Positions 49,476 through 63,183 are shown, numbered from the stretch's first letter. The stretch: DNA of 64,000 nucleotides from Myoxocephalus aenaeus (GCA_038501785.1 JBAMJR010000084.1:806001-870000); one strand, 5' to 3'. Program-made: numbers and translations. The notes: generated from the sequence alone by a model not told the origin.

Positions 49476-52100
49476 TGATTGTCCTCTGTCCGGCTCCACT
49501 CCCTCATTATCTGTATAACTGCATGTCTGAGACATTTTGCACAGCGACCGAGTCTCCACAATGCAGACAAACATCCCAGCCATGATAATTCACCTTCGGG
49601 GCAAGCATGTTTGTCTGGCCTCACTATAGTTTGGTGAAGATGTTGATCCTGTTCTCATGTTAATTACATTTGGTGGGAAATTTAGGAGTCTTATAAATAC
49701 TCAATTAAAATGTTGCTTTATTGTCGCAAGATCGTGACTCCCTTTGAGCAGGTGATTCACAGTGGTGGATTGAAACAAAGAATGAATGAACCTGGAAAGA
49801 TGATACCGTGTCTGGGTGGCCGAATTAAAATGCACTGAGGAATTCAGTTTTTGACAAGGCAGGGCTGTACAGAAAACCAATTATTATTATTAATCGTCAG
49901 AAACTTAATGCAATTATAATGACATACAACATAAAATGTAGCAATGAACACGTCAAGACTCGAAGAACTTGACCAGAAAAAGAAACCATGAAGGATAAAT
50001 AGTGGCATAATAAAAACCTTTCAATTAAATGCAACTTGAGCCCCCATTACAACAACAACATCGCTCATGTTGTATCCCATTTCAGCTCATCAGAGTGACC
50101 CGTTCTTCAGCCTAAATGGTAAATGAACGCGTTGTTAGCTTGATGGATGTGTGTTTCCTGAGAGCCGGCACTCGTCTCAACTTAAAACCATACATCATTT
50201 TTAATTGGCTGGGGTCGACTGGAACTTGGATCGTGACAATTAAAACGTACAGTCCCCACAAATTATCTGCTACTCCGGCAAAGCCCCACAATCCCGTTAC
50301 CTTAAGTTCTATTAGTGTTTTACTAATAAACTAAGCATGTTTGAGCCTTTAAGCATGTCAACTATCTGTAGAGGAGCTGGAAAAATGTCTGCCCAAAAAA
50401 AGAAGAAGAAGAAGAAAAGAGTTTAATTCCTTGTAAGATTTGTTTTATTCTAAAACGTTTAAGTAAGATTAAAAACTCTTCCGAATAGATGTCGTAAGCT
50501 ATGTTACCACGTGTTGGAGCAAGTGGTTTAAGAAGGACTAGGGGAAACTGCTGAGCTGAATGCAGGTACTGTTCACGCAAGGCCCTCTCTGGATACGTGT
50601 TTACTCAACCGGTCACATGACCAAATCTAAGCAGAAAAAAAAGCCATATTACCGTTTCCAGACAGATTAACCCTAAAATTCAGGTTAACAGCCCTCAAGC
50701 GTAGGAAATTCCTGCTTCACATGCTATGAGGGACTCGTCGTTTGCCACAATATGAATTCTGATCTGTGCTGTAACGACCTCTGTGAAGCTAAATGTAAGG
50801 TATATGGAATTAAATCAGTCGTTAAAGTCTTACAGACCGGAGAGTTCCTATGGCGTTTGGCAACATGTCAGACGTTTGCCATCTCATATATGGTTGAAAT
50901 ACTGAACCCCACACATGCATTTACATCCCCTTTTTAATGGAACGGCAATGAAAAAGAATCAACTGCCTGTTTAAAAATCAAAACGTAACTTGGTGTAAAT
51001 CGTCGTCTGGTACAAAAATTGAGAGGAAAGAACAAGAAGGGGAAAAAAATATTGCAGTGATTGGCTGTGCCACATTCGGGGTGTTCAACCGTAACAAAAA
51101 ATATTCCTGGAGCTGGTGAAGAAAGTCTGATAGGGTGGATTTTCCATGCTTGTGTGCACCCGGAGTCTGCGTAAATAAAAGGGAAAGGGCTGGTAGGGAT
51201 CTCTCAAGGCTGTGCTCTCTCTGCTCAGACCTTATAAGGAGGCTCGCTGATCAACAGAGCAGTCGCTGGGACATTTGATCTACAGAGACAAATGGAGGGC
51301 ACTTGCACTGGAAACAGTGGGCAGACTGGCTGGGGGAGGGGGAGCTATCGTGGTTAACCATCCTGAAGGTGTCACTGACAGGTCTTAAGGCACTTTCCAG
51401 TAACTTTAATCTGAATGTGTGGAGGGGTGACTGCATCTGCCCCACGGGCAACAGTTGCTGATTCACTGAGAAGGTGCTGCCAATCTCACGGAGACTCCAA
51501 GATGAAAGAGGTGAACATGCCCATTCCCAAGAGCTGTTGACAGCGCAACTGACTGTCAGGTTAGAATGGGTAAGGCTCATCCACGGGGTCCAGACCTTTG
51601 CGGTAACCGCCAGGAAAACAGCTGGTCCTTCCACCCATCCTCCGTCACTTATCCCATCGAGCAAGTGCTGAGTCAACTGCATGAAGTGGACACTCCCCTG
51701 ACCGCCAACCACAATCCCAGACAGTTTACTGTTATCTCAAGTTGACACCATCAATGGGAGCTTTGACAGTCTTGGATGATTGTAGGGTGACTGTGAGGGA
51801 ATTCTCAGGACATCTGTTAGTGAAATCCTCCCGTCGGTGGCATTTTCTTGGCCGTATGTTGAACCGGAGAGAGCGACGGCGAGAGGCTCGATCATGCAGG
51901 CGCATGCAGGGTCTCAGGTGGCACAATAGATGTGAAGTGGCGAGAAAAGTCAAGCAAAAAGTGTAGGAGGTAAGGGAAGGGAGGACCACCAATAGCATCG
52001 CAGCGAGGCGAAACATTTACACATGAGCTCCGTCGCCCTACATCGAAGCGGCTCAGTTTAGTGATGCAGCAGCTTGGTGACCCGGCACCCTGTTCAGCGA

Positions 52101-52124
52101 GTGTGTGTGTGTGTGTGTGTGTGT
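52101..52124 (+). repeat. (GT)n microsatellite
   Basis: Twelve GT units. Confidence 0.95.
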
Positions 52125-52873
52125 TTTGACCACTGATCACTCAGTGGAGCCCCCGCAGGTTCCACATCATATGAGCCCAAGGGGGTGAATACCTGTGATG
52201 CAGAAACACTCCTGAGACATGGTGTTAAGTGAGCAACGGTGCCGGGCTGCAGCTGCGTGGCTGACGAGTCCAGGAGGCAGGTGTGAAGACCGGACCACCT
52301 ACAGTTGGAGGCGAGAGGACACACCGTTGAACATTCCCCTGCCAGTCCCCCATAAACAGTGCAGGTGTACCAAGACTGAGCTCCAAGTCATGTGAATTCC
52401 TTCCATCTCCTCCTGCCCTCTGTTTCTCTCGTTCCGTCTTTACATCTCTACGTAACACCCAATTATTAAACTTGTTTTGTACAAGCATGTGGGTAAAGAG
52501 CAGTGTTTCCAAACCATTTTTGGCATGTGACCCCTCATGCCGCAGGGCATTGTCGTCATATCATTTAGACCATAATGATAGGAGCGGGTGAAACCGTTCA
52601 TATATCTTGCGAGTTGGAGATATTGGGGATTTTGGACAGCTACAATATTGCTCTCTTGATAGGTAGAACTGAGAAAGGGTCAACAAAGTAGTAAATAAGT
52701 GGCTGCAAAGCCTTCATCACTGACATTGAAACATAATCCAATATCTAAAAAGGGACTAAACACGACTTGTTTGTATCTGGTTTCACTTCTTACAAATACA
52801 CAACAACGACTTGAGGACTTTTGGAGCGCTGCTGCAAGCTACTTTCATTGAAAAGAGTTAACAGTGGGTTGGG

Positions 52874-52875
<2 letters not shown>

Positions 52876-52937
<62 letters not shown>
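52876..52937. repeat. (AT)n microsatellite
   Basis: About 30 uninterrupted AT units. Confidence 0.97.
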
Positions 52938-52940
<3 letters not shown>

Positions 52941-55024
52941 AACACATAGTGGCTCATGTTCCAAGTCAATTTTCCCTTTTTAAATATTTAACCAAACTAC
53001 GATGTTGCTAACTTTAACCAAGTGCTTTGAGTGTTTAAACATAACCATAAGAAACATGAATCATGCTTTAGTTGCTATGAGGGGATATTGTATTGTAGAT
53101 ACATAAATAAAAAAATGTAATAGATTGTTACTGGATGTTATATATTCTTGTGGTTTAGGACGCCAGAAAAAAATCTTTAAAACAAATATATAATTCAGGT
53201 GGGATTACATTTCTCTTAAAACACGTTGGCTGCAGGCGTAAATTCTCGGAGACAGGGTTAAGAGGAGATGGTTAAAGCTAATGGGGATCAATAATCAATA
53301 AACAATGAATTATTCCACCTTGCAAGTTTTAGTCTTGTTTAAAGATAAGAAAATCATTTAATGTTGTTTTTTTCTCGTGCAAAGCCTCTTCTGCCCTGAA
53401 GTTGTGATTTACACAGCAAGAGGCCCCTCAGTAAACAGAGGGAGCAGACGCACTGCTCAAGGGCTCCTCATTCATCTGGTCATCCCGAGGACACTGACAG
53501 CTGGCCTTCGTGATGGGACAATGAGTCCGAGAGGAGCTCCAGCAGTGAGACGCTGGCTAAGGGCCCTTTCTGACTCTCTCTGAAGGGGTTAGGGTCTTAA
53601 TCCTCCTCTATTCTCTATGGTATAAGGATTAGCCAGACTAAGTTAATACGCACACCTTCAGGTTAGGGACTAGAGGAAGATCCCTGCACTGTGGCTGCGA
53701 AGCCTGTCCGCTGTTTGCAAACAACATGCTGCCTTCACTGACCTCATTGGCTGTGTGCATTCTGACCAGAGGGTGACCACCCTATTTCAAAGCCCTTTAT
53801 GGACAAAGAACAGATTGTTTGACTTGTCCCTCTGCACTTTATGCGTATGCATTTTGTCACCACTTAACCCTGTGAGCCAGGCCATGATTGAAATAGAATT
53901 TGCATTCGTTCACCATGAAAACATTGTAAGAGTTGTGTAAACAAGCGCATAAATAGCACAATTTCACAGCTCACACTGCTGACCCTCAAAAGGGGGTTTG
54001 TTTGCTGCTGCTCAGCAGTATATAAATATTCAATTGCCTGTTAGCCACGGCTGCTGCTAATCCTCAGCAGAAGTCGCTGCCAAGTTGGAACATATTTGAG
54101 GGCAGCTGGATAATAAATCATAAGGACTCGAACACAGAAATATACCAAAGAGCTGGCTGTTTACGCCTTTTGTTCTGGAGCGATGATGGTTGTGACAGAG
54201 TGCTCGTGAGACGGGACAAAACCCACCAAAAACATCAGGCTCTATATGGACCGCGTGTGCGCTGGAGCAAGCGAGATGAAAGGGCCACTCATTGCACAAC
54301 AAAGCATTTATTGTGCAATGGACAGTGGAATATTCTTAAAACCGTCCATATCTGCTGTTGTGAATGATAATCACAGAATGTTGTATGCGTTTACTTTTAT
54401 TAATCATAGGGATAATCACTTTTTAAAGCTCATGCTCCAAAACCATATTTCAGATTTGACCGAAAAGCAGAAAGAAAGACATTTTTTGCAGATTATTCAC
54501 TTTTGCACAGTTTTAAAAATGATTTTTAAGATGGTTTCATACTCAGCGCCATGATTGACTGGTGCAGGCATCAGTGCTGCGTTTTCTATTCAAATAAGTA
54601 GCAACCCGTTCATGTCTCCATTCGGTGTTGTTCATGTCCACACCACGATGGTCATAAAATGGCTTTACGTGTTAAGATTTTTAAATAAAAAAACAGAGAG
54701 GTAGAAAATGATTTCCATTCACAAACACTAAACTGCTCCAACTTTTACAGGACAATAATTCACTCAATCTGTTTATTGGCTGAAGCAAGTGGATACTGGT
54801 ATGTTGTGTAAGTGAAAACAGGTGTCCAGTGCTGTGGCTGGTATGGAGACGTACACTGTCTACATTATGTCTGTATCTATGCATGGAGTGCATTTCACAG
54901 ATCGCCTCTCTTTCTCTATCTACTGTAACTCAATCTCTATTATTGCTTACAGTGCACTACGCTTTACTATATACAAGTTTGGGAAATTGTTTGATGATTT
55001 ACAACCTTCACCAGCGGTAGTATC

Positions 55025-55032
55025 ATAGGAGA
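55025..55032 (+). repeat. left target site duplication ATAGGAGA
   Basis: Eight bases identical to those at 56518-56525, abutting the left terminal inverted repeat of the hAT element. Confidence 0.9.
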
Positions 55033-55607
55033 CAGTGGCGGTGCGTCAATAGAGGGCGCTAGGGCGCCGCCCCTCCTAAAATTTTGCGATGAAAAAAAAA
55101 AAAGAAGAAAAAATATATATAATATATACTGTCAAGAAACATTATATATCAAATAATTTAAATAAGAAATATACCGTGTTGACGCGCTACATGTGTGTGG
55201 GAGACCGTAAGCCCCTGTCAACAACCACTTAAGTTAAATATAATATATCGCCATTCATCATTACTGAGAAAAGCCCCTCCCCTCTCGGGGAGCCGGCCCA
55301 ATGTGTGTCTATGGCAAGCTAACAAACATTTCACCCTCGTGACGGCAAGGACAGCTTCTCATTGGCGGATGAAACGTGAATCTTCGGGCGCACGAATCTG
55401 CGCCCTAGCCAATGACATCGTTTCTTATTGCAACGTGATTGGACTATTCGTCCAATCAGAGACCTTTATCATTCCCTCACATCCATATAGCTCCCACGTA
55501 GCTACGCGAGCAACACAGCTAGCAGAGACTTTGATTATGTTAGTAGGGCGACTGAAAACTCTGTGGTATCTCTACGCGAAACACCTTTCAATCCACGATC
55601 AGATGTT

Positions 55608-55667
55608 GACAAGAAGAGGCTGAAAGAGTTGGGACCCGAACGTCCGGATTTAAATATTCAGCACTAA
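55608..55667 (+). pseudogene. hAT transposase N-terminal remnant
   Basis: The frame reads DKKRLKELGPERPDLNIQH then stop. The KELG..RPDLN-type pattern resembles the segment leading into the zinc-finger region of some fish hAT transposases (zinc finger MYM-type 1-like). It is an inference from memory of the family; the stop and the absence of what should follow show it is broken. Confidence 0.4.
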
Positions 55668-55938
55668 AGCAGTGAAGCTACATGCACCAAGCTACATGCT
55701 AACCGGAGCTGCTAGCTGGAGGCTCCGTGTGCAGTGGCTCTGAGCAGCCGAGGAAGCGCCGGCTGTGAAGGAAGATGAGCTTGAAGGATTGCTGCAGAAG
55801 TGAGTGTCAAAATCAGCAGATGCCTGTTAGAGTTTAATGTTTTATCTTTCCCACAGCAGAACACATGTTGGACATTGTTAGATTTGGGTGGATATCATAT
55901 CAGGCTATAACTTTATCTAAAATACCAATTCAACCCCC

Positions 55939-55941
<3 letters not shown>

Positions 55942-55993
<52 letters not shown>
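55942..55993 (+). repeat. (GT)n microsatellite inside the hAT element
   Basis: About 26 GT units. It lies between a donor-like AGAA|GTGAGT near 55800 and an acceptor-like CTGTAG at 56154-56159, so possibly in a former transposase intron. Confidence 0.95.
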
Positions 55994-55994
<1 letters not shown>

Positions 55995-56159
55995 ATAGCT
56001 ACAGCCATCAAGGTGGCTCCTGGCCTTTTGTCTATGTTGCTGAGCCATCAAGACACACAAAACATAGTTTTTTGTCTGTAGTATGAAGCCTGTTTGTAGT
56101 AGATATTTCCCCACAACTTATCTTACTGTCTCTGTCTCTCTCTATATATTTATCTGTAG

Positions 56160-56309
56160 GTTTGTGACACCATACTTGGACACACCAGGGAACGCTTTGC
56201 CTTCAAAGACCACCTCACCAGTGCCACCTTACTGCAGGGCCCCCAGTTTGAATGCTACGTCAATGTATTCCCTGAAGTTGCTCTGGCCACCACATTGAAT
56301 GTTTCTTAA
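56160..56309 (+). pseudogene. hAT transposase C-terminal remnant
   Basis: After an acceptor-like TATTTATCTGTAG the frame stays open for 49 codons to TAA. It includes RERFAFKDHLTSATLLQG and YVNVFPEVALATTLN. The F.FK.HL.SA.LL pattern followed by FPE.AL.TTL resembles the C-terminal part of hAT transposases near the dimerisation region. The catalytic core is missing. Confidence 0.5.
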
Positions 56310-56395
56310 ACCATTCTGCTCTGAACCTCTCATGCCCAAAGTTACAGTTTGTTGATAGTTGTTATTGGACACTGTTGAGCACTGTGTTTTCTTGA

Positions 56396-56401
56396 AATAA
56401 A
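56396..56401 (+). terminator. polyadenylation signal of the hAT transposase remnant
   Basis: AATAAA in CTTGAAATAAAGC, 87 bases after the stop codon of the C-terminal remnant and followed by T-rich sequence. Confidence 0.5.
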
Positions 56402-56517
56402 GCTTTGTTTTTTAGAATATTCTACTCCAAACATCTTTTCTTCTCATTGTGGAGTGCTATTTAAACCGCGCCGCCCAACTGCGCCCCCCCCCAAAAAAAT
56501 GTCACCAGCCGCCACTG

Positions 56518-56525
56518 ATAGGAGA
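56518..56525 (+). repeat. right target site duplication ATAGGAGA
   Basis: Exact copy of 55025-55032 immediately after the right terminal inverted repeat. Confidence 0.9.
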
Positions 56526-59500
56526 TATCAAAAAGTATATGGTTACAATAAGACAACTTTGAGACAAATAAACCCCATATTCCATAGAGAAACATCGTGA
56601 CGACCCTCAGGGTATTGCGGCATATTTGTGTGACATTTTGAGTTGTAAATTGACGCTTGTGCCCACACCACCACTGTCAATCATATCAGCTGGCCAGCGA
56701 GTGAGCCTGTGTTTGCTAAAGCACTGTCTTCTTCAATAACATGTTTACACTGTGGAAAGGAAAGTCTATTGGGCTTCGAGAGAAAACTGGCTTGTTTCAC
56801 TGAAAGATTTGTGATGGGTGAGCAATTTTAGAGTCAGATAATCAAATGCAGAAAAGGAAGGTTTTCAAACTTTGACTAAAAAGGATTTGGTTGAATGTGA
56901 ATGTTACGTGTCAGCACTACTTTTACCCTTATTCATACAGTTAAACACATTTCCATTTGGGAGTTGCCTGTTACAACCCAGTCCTCCTCGGTTGTCCAAT
57001 AAACAGCTCTGCTGAAGCAGTTGAAGGTCGTGTCACTTTTTCAAGGCCACCTGACAGTATGGAGAAGGGACAGTTACACTGTTTCAACACCCTGCCTCTC
57101 ACTTTGTAATGGAATATGTATCACTTCACCATGCATAGACATCACATTGTAAGCTAGAAAATTGAAGAAATTAAGTACAAATTGAAAAAAAGAGTCAGGT
57201 GGGTATGGTTACTGGCATACAGCAGTTATATACGAGAACACGGCGCATCCTATAGAAAAATGGCAGGCATGATCATTATCAATTTTATCAAAAGATCACA
57301 GCATATATTGGCAGGAACTTCCTTTATCATATCATAATTAACCCTGAAATTGTGAGTCAAAAGACGGTATTTCTGACTCATTAACCTTTTAAAAACCGAG
57401 GTTTTTTTAGGATTCTGCTCGAAATAACATACCCAAACTAAAAAGGGTGTATCTCTGCAACCACAAGGGCTATTTGAATCATTTTGGTGTTGTAATAAAG
57501 GCAACCCATGTGAGCTTTTGTTCAGATGTGTAAATATTAGTATATATGTTACTGGTTAAGACTAAATAAAGATTGAAACACAGCAAAAATAGAAGTTTCA
57601 GGTCCGCCTCACCCTATATAGGTGCCATGGTGCTTAAAAGGTGTCTTAACCCAAACAATCAAATCCAAAAAGCATTGGTGCCTGTTTCAGAAAAATCTGA
57701 GTTGGGTCTCAAATCCTATCGGAGAGCTTTTCACTGGGAACACCTCTCCATCTATATACCTTTACACCATACCTCCCCAGGTATCAGTGGAATCTATGGA
57801 ATGGCTAAACTGCTTGTTGAAGTGCCGATGAGATTGCCTTGATCTATCTGTAATCCCACTGAGAGAACATGTGTCCTACCATCTCAGGTGATATAAAGAA
57901 TAGCTCCATTCATCTTGTCAATGAGAGGGATACTGTGTAAAGCTGCGAAGTCCCTCTGCTGACCACAGTATCCGTCATTGGTCATTAGGATAGGAGTCGC
58001 AAACCAACTTGGCTCAGATCCAGGTGGGACTTGATTCCTGATCGGGCCGAGGAAATTCCAGTGTTCTGTCGGGCTAAAGGCACCACGCGGGATATCAATA
58101 AAGTAACTGGAGCTTTGCAGGGCTGCTTTAATCCGCAGTGAAACTAGAGCGGCCTTTGTCACCGAGCCTTGTTTTTTTATTACTGAGGGGCTTAAGGTAT
58201 TGCTAGGTTAAGAGCAACTTTGATCATGACTGCTGGCTCCTGGAACGCACAAAGGCTCGAGCATAAGCCAAGGCAACAATTACCAGCTGGCAGAGGGTCA
58301 TTAGACAGAGGGCTGCTGCCCACGTTCCAGACACCCCAACCCTCCCAATCCCAACCCCAACCAACCTGGACCTTTGATAACATCAAACCCACTTCCACTT
58401 CTCCAAGCTTTGCCACAATCACGCCATGCAAGGCTGCCTAAGTACCACTCTCCTAGACGCCACTGAGATCCAGCATTCCCCACAACTAGAGAGAGGAGTG
58501 GCCCAACAGGAAGTGTCCAGGGTGGGCCAAAGTGGGAGGCTGTTGGCCTCTGGGTGGTTAGGTCTTTAGAGAGCTGCTCAGATCTGGTTCAAATGCAATG
58601 ATATCTCTTTGCTTTAATTTATTTAGCTCTTATTGATTTCCCCAGGGGACAGACAATTCACCCCAAATAGCTGCAGGTTGAGTAGTCTCGTTGCATGTAG
58701 ATGCATCACAGATTTCATGTAAATATGATATTTATTGTTATCCCCAGAGGAGTCTAATTGAACGTTGAGTGCACTGCCTTATTCCTGTAAATGAAAGATG
58801 TCCCCCCAAGGGGTGTACATGTGTTTTGATTAAATTTGTTGGGCTATTTTAGGAGGATACAAGCTCTGTTTAATTACAAAATGAGTTGAATTCAATTTTA
58901 CAATACACAAATTACATAATGCAACTTTAAATGTTAAAAAAGCATCATGACAAAATATGGTCATGGTTATAATTCCATCATTTTCTGGCTGAACAACACA
59001 GCTAAAGCTGGATTTATTCTTGACGCATCGGTAAATGTGTATTGTACGATTTATAGATCAGTGTCAGGTTTGACCTATTGATAGCACTGTAACACTACAC
59101 ACATGTTTTGAAGATGGTCAGGATGCGCTTTTATTATTTAACCACAGCGTATTTCAGTGTCACTGAGAAGGCGAAGAGAAGAGTCTTTATGCAATGGATA
59201 TACTGTGTGTAAAACAAATAAATAAAATACACCCACTATTTACCACACCTTCATTCCTGATCACATGTATTCCATCTTAAACACTGTTAGATGGGTGGAC
59301 AATTCTGTGCTAGACTGTATTATTTAGCTTCCTGTCAAGGTACACAGATCAAAATACTTTAAAAGAGGAACAGCATTAAAGATAAATGTGCTAACTAATG
59401 TGACAGTGTTTCAGATTAGCTTCTCTCCAGTGGGACCCTGTCACAGCATCTTTGTGACCTCATTCATTTGCTTAGAGATAAGATACAGTTTTACACATGG

Positions 59501-62500
59501 TGGGTCACAGGCCATTCTGAGCCGTGGTAAAGAAAAAGGATCAGACACAAGTTTGCTTAAAGTTTACTTTCTGGTTGTCTCCCATCATAATATGCGTGTG
59601 GCAGTCTAAATTACAGCATGAAATCAACAAGCTGACCTTTGACCCATCTTCCTTTCCGCACTCTTGACCTGATGTAACTTAAGGCCACTCACCAAATGTC
59701 TGCAAGGTCAGAGCAGGGTCAATGTACCTGTAAACATGGAAGTGGAAGGATCGCAGGGCCGAGCTTAAGAGACAGATAACATTTGACTTTTATTAGAGCG
59801 GTGAGGGTCAGGCCACGGATTCACTGGCTCTCAGTCTTAATTCACCGGGTCAGGACACTGAAAACTGAGGGAAAACCCTGCTATCCATTTTAATGTTATG
59901 CTTCAAGATTAGTTTGTGCAAAGTAGGACTGGATCTTAAACTGCCACCAGCTGTGTTGAGTTCAATACATCCTGCCAAGTTTGCTTGCTAATCAACCAGC
60001 TTATGGAGCATGTTTCTTCTGTTAAATATGCTTGTGTAAGATATGTAGCCTCCCATAAATCTTTGAGTCGCCTATCAAAATTCCGACTCAGCAGTGTTTG
60101 TCAGTGAATACGCAGCGTCGACAAAATCAACAACACTCCCTTCGGGTCTGATTGTGCCACAAAATGATTCAGTCCCTAGAATGTTTTCCACTCGTAGTTA
60201 GTGCTTTCAGCTGTGCCCAGCACCATTGATCCCCATAAGAAACGCTTATATCGTTCATACCAACAGGAAACAAATCAGCGGCAAGCATACCAACAGTGTT
60301 TTGGTTAAGACTGTGAGATGACTGGCAGGAAATATGTAAATAATAGCTCTATATTTACCCGGGTCTCCCACAGAAGCCACAAAAAGTTGGCAGTTTGGCA
60401 AAATTGGGATGTAAATAAAGAAAGTGTTTGTTGACAGCGGTTCATCAGCGACTGCATGAGTAAACATCTTGCAATGGTTGTCATGATGGAGGAAAAAATA
60501 AGGTATTTTAGTCCAAATAGATTTAAGGCATGATTCAGTAAAAGTGCTTATTGGATCTCCGAACAGTCTGAAATGATATCCTCCCACACCTTTCCAATGA
60601 AGAGTTGGTGGGGTTCATCGCATCCTGCCCTTTTTCTATGACTGTATTGGAACAGCTACACACACTGGTTAGTGCCAAGCAAGACCCAACCTTTTGAGTG
60701 GCAGTAGTGAGGCAACTGGTCTAACAGCACAGCCTCTGAGGCTGTATCTCAATGAAGGTAGATTCTGATTACATTTCTGTCCCTTTTGTATAGGATTTCA
60801 TGCAGAAAATAATAATTTTACCTGAGATTGTCCTGAGAAAACAGAATATTAACAGATAAAATGTAAAGCATTTGGCATGCTCTTACATAAAAACACTAGA
60901 AGCACCTGTTTACTTCCATCCTACCCCACAGACAGAACATAATTCCTAGTATGCAAACAGTTTACTCAAATTGAAATCAAATTTGAATTTGGTACAAAAG
61001 TAAAATGGCGGGTTTATGACCAAAACATTGAGCGTCATATTCCATTAGTCCAAAACGTTCTCATTCCCAACTTGTTGAATACAGATGTTTGGTCCGGATC
61101 CCCAGGCATCACTTTCTAACACACTAGGTGGGCCTACACATCAAACTATGACCCTCCACTATGGTCGCAGTAAACACATCGTTCATGTTTTGACATCTTA
61201 CAAAAGTACTTGGATATATTGAGGCAACGAAACTACTTGATTTGACTTTGTTTTAGATCGTTTGGGTTAAACTAATTGAAATAACTCCAGGCCGAGTTTT
61301 GTTTTTTCCACACAGGACATGAACAGAAGTATTCTGAGTGAAGGTCCTGTGTTTGTTTGTCCTGCTCGCTCTTGGTACTACGTCACCAAACTTGCTCTGT
61401 GTGTGTGAGTGTCAACATTGCCAATTTACATTAGGGCTAAACCCTGGTGCGCCACATACAGATGCTAAAGGACGCCTTGTCAGAAAAAGGTATCCGACAC
61501 TCTAGTAATAAGACGACGGTGGATATTGAGCAGAATTGCCGCAGAACCCCATCTACTGCTCTCTACTATATACTTCCTTCATTTGGTCATTAACTGATTT
61601 GATTGCCGTTCATCCACGTCCTATAACCACATCTCACAAGCTCCACAATCTGTTCTCGACACCACCACATGGAAAGACCTGGAGTCATAGCAAGTGCAGA
61701 GGCATTAGCTTGCAGTGTAGTATCGGCCAACAGTTTGCAAGCCTTTATAAACAAGTCAAATTTGATTGCATTTTGAGTATCCAGAGAGCTGTAGTCTTCG
61801 ACACTGTCCAAAGAAAAACACCAATTTACTTTCAATCGCTCTAGGCTGATTTTGTAACTATAAACGATATTTTGTCAAGGCTTTGGTGAATGTTATCACA
61901 AACAAAGCACGCTGAGAGTTTATAAAACCTCTGCTATCCCCAGATTATCCTTGAACTCTATGTTACCTGTAGTCGGTAAGCTATACTTAGCGGCCATGCC
62001 CGACACTCAGATAGGTCATATGACACACATTGCTGGCCTTTATTACATTATTATTCCAGATTAGAGAGGGATTTTATTCCTTTTCTGTAATGTATTAGTT
62101 TTGACTATAAATGGCAGGTGATGTCGAGAATTTCATTTGAGATTCATAATAATGCTCCTGTTACCTGAATCAAAAATGTACTCCAAAAAAACCTGGAGTA
62201 TCTTTTGTTAAATGTCTGCAAACATACATTTTATTCGAGGCAGAAATAGTCTGTGTTGCTGCAGTGAGCTTTCTAAATGATGCTTTTCTAAGCAGGGGAT
62301 TTTTCTTTGTCAAACTCTCCCTCCCTTTCTATTTCGCTCTCTTTTGGCAAACGTGCATACTAAAAGTGTAGCGTATCATGAGATCAGCAATAGTTCCAAG
62401 GCCTCTTTCCCCATGGCATGTGCATGCTTTACAGCGAGACTCTTATCAGAGACAATGGTGCGTTCCACTGGGCAGATATAGTCACATTTTTCAACTCTCC

Positions 62501-63183
62501 ATTGACAAGATTTACTATTGCGCCGGCTATCTCTGTGATTTGTAGTTACAATCCACTTTGACATTCTCCCCTTTACTGTACTTCTGCTCCTTCTGGCACA
62601 GCACAAGGCTGAAATATGTTGAGGAATTAGCTTGGTCTTGACTTTTGCACGCCCCCCTGTCAATCAAAACGTATCATTATGTAATATCTGTAGCTTTGAA
62701 AAGATCCAATCAGGTCTTGATGTTTGGGGGGTGTTTTGATTCGGCATGTGCTGCAATTCACCATCAATGTTTTCAAACAGGGCTGAATGACAGTTGTTGA
62801 ACTTAGCATTCGCACCCATTTTAAAATCTTTGTTTTAGAATGCAATATATTTGCAAAGACAAAAGTGGACATATGCATGTTCATGTACTCCAAGAAACCA
62901 AATGGGAAATTCTACTGTTCCCTTTTTCTGTTGGGCCAAGGACCAATGAACTATCCTCTTTCAAGCCATTCATGCAGCCAACTGGCTCTTCCTCCGTCTT
63001 TTAACTTTATCCACCAACGAAACACAGAAGCTGCAGTATTCAAGGAATGTTTGGCGAGCTCGATGCTGCGGCGCGATTACAACCCATGAGTTAAGGAGCA
63101 GGAGGATTACAAGGAACTGACAGAATGGCCTTCTTCCTGCATTTAATTAAATCCCCCTTTTCTATCTTTCTTTGTATCCACAG
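56526..63183. other. gene-poor stretch right of the hAT element
   Basis: No recognisable coding exon, long microsatellite or complete mobile element. A possible small MITE-like segment lies at about 57380-57650 (CCTTTTAA and TTAAAAGG near its ends), without a clear target duplication. The ORFs at 57884-58162, 60255-60587 and 62376-62663 show no motif I recognise. Confidence 0.5.

Larger units (their letters stand above)
55033..56517 (+). mobile_element. hAT-type DNA transposon, internally deleted, with target site duplication
   Basis: The element starts CAGTGGCGG and ends CCGCCACTG, a 9-bp perfect terminal inverted repeat. The exact 8-bp direct repeat ATAGGAGA flanks it (55025-55032 and 56518-56525), the target duplication length of hAT elements. 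GC-rich subterminal sequence (GGGCGC words) lies inside both ends. Internally it keeps a short frame resembling the N-terminal end of a hAT transposase (55608-55667) and a 49-codon frame resembling the C-terminal end (56160-56309). A poly(A) signal (56396-56401) and a GT microsatellite are also present. At 1485 bp it lacks most of a transposase and must be non-autonomous. Good preservation of the ends and duplication suggests fairly recent insertion. Orientation is taken from the remnants. Confidence 0.88.

Noticed and set aside
52503..52780. CAGTGTTTCC start followed by GTGACCCC text resembling a dispersed element
   Set aside because: No matching right terminus or target duplication was seen; the resemblance is too short.
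52960..53110. TTTAACCAAGTGCTTTGAGTG text similar to words in some percomorph repeats
   Set aside because: Only one short word matches; boundaries could not be set.
57350..57650. Possible MITE with CCTTTTAA and TTAAAAGG near its ends
   Set aside because: The match is short and AT-rich, and no target duplication could be identified.
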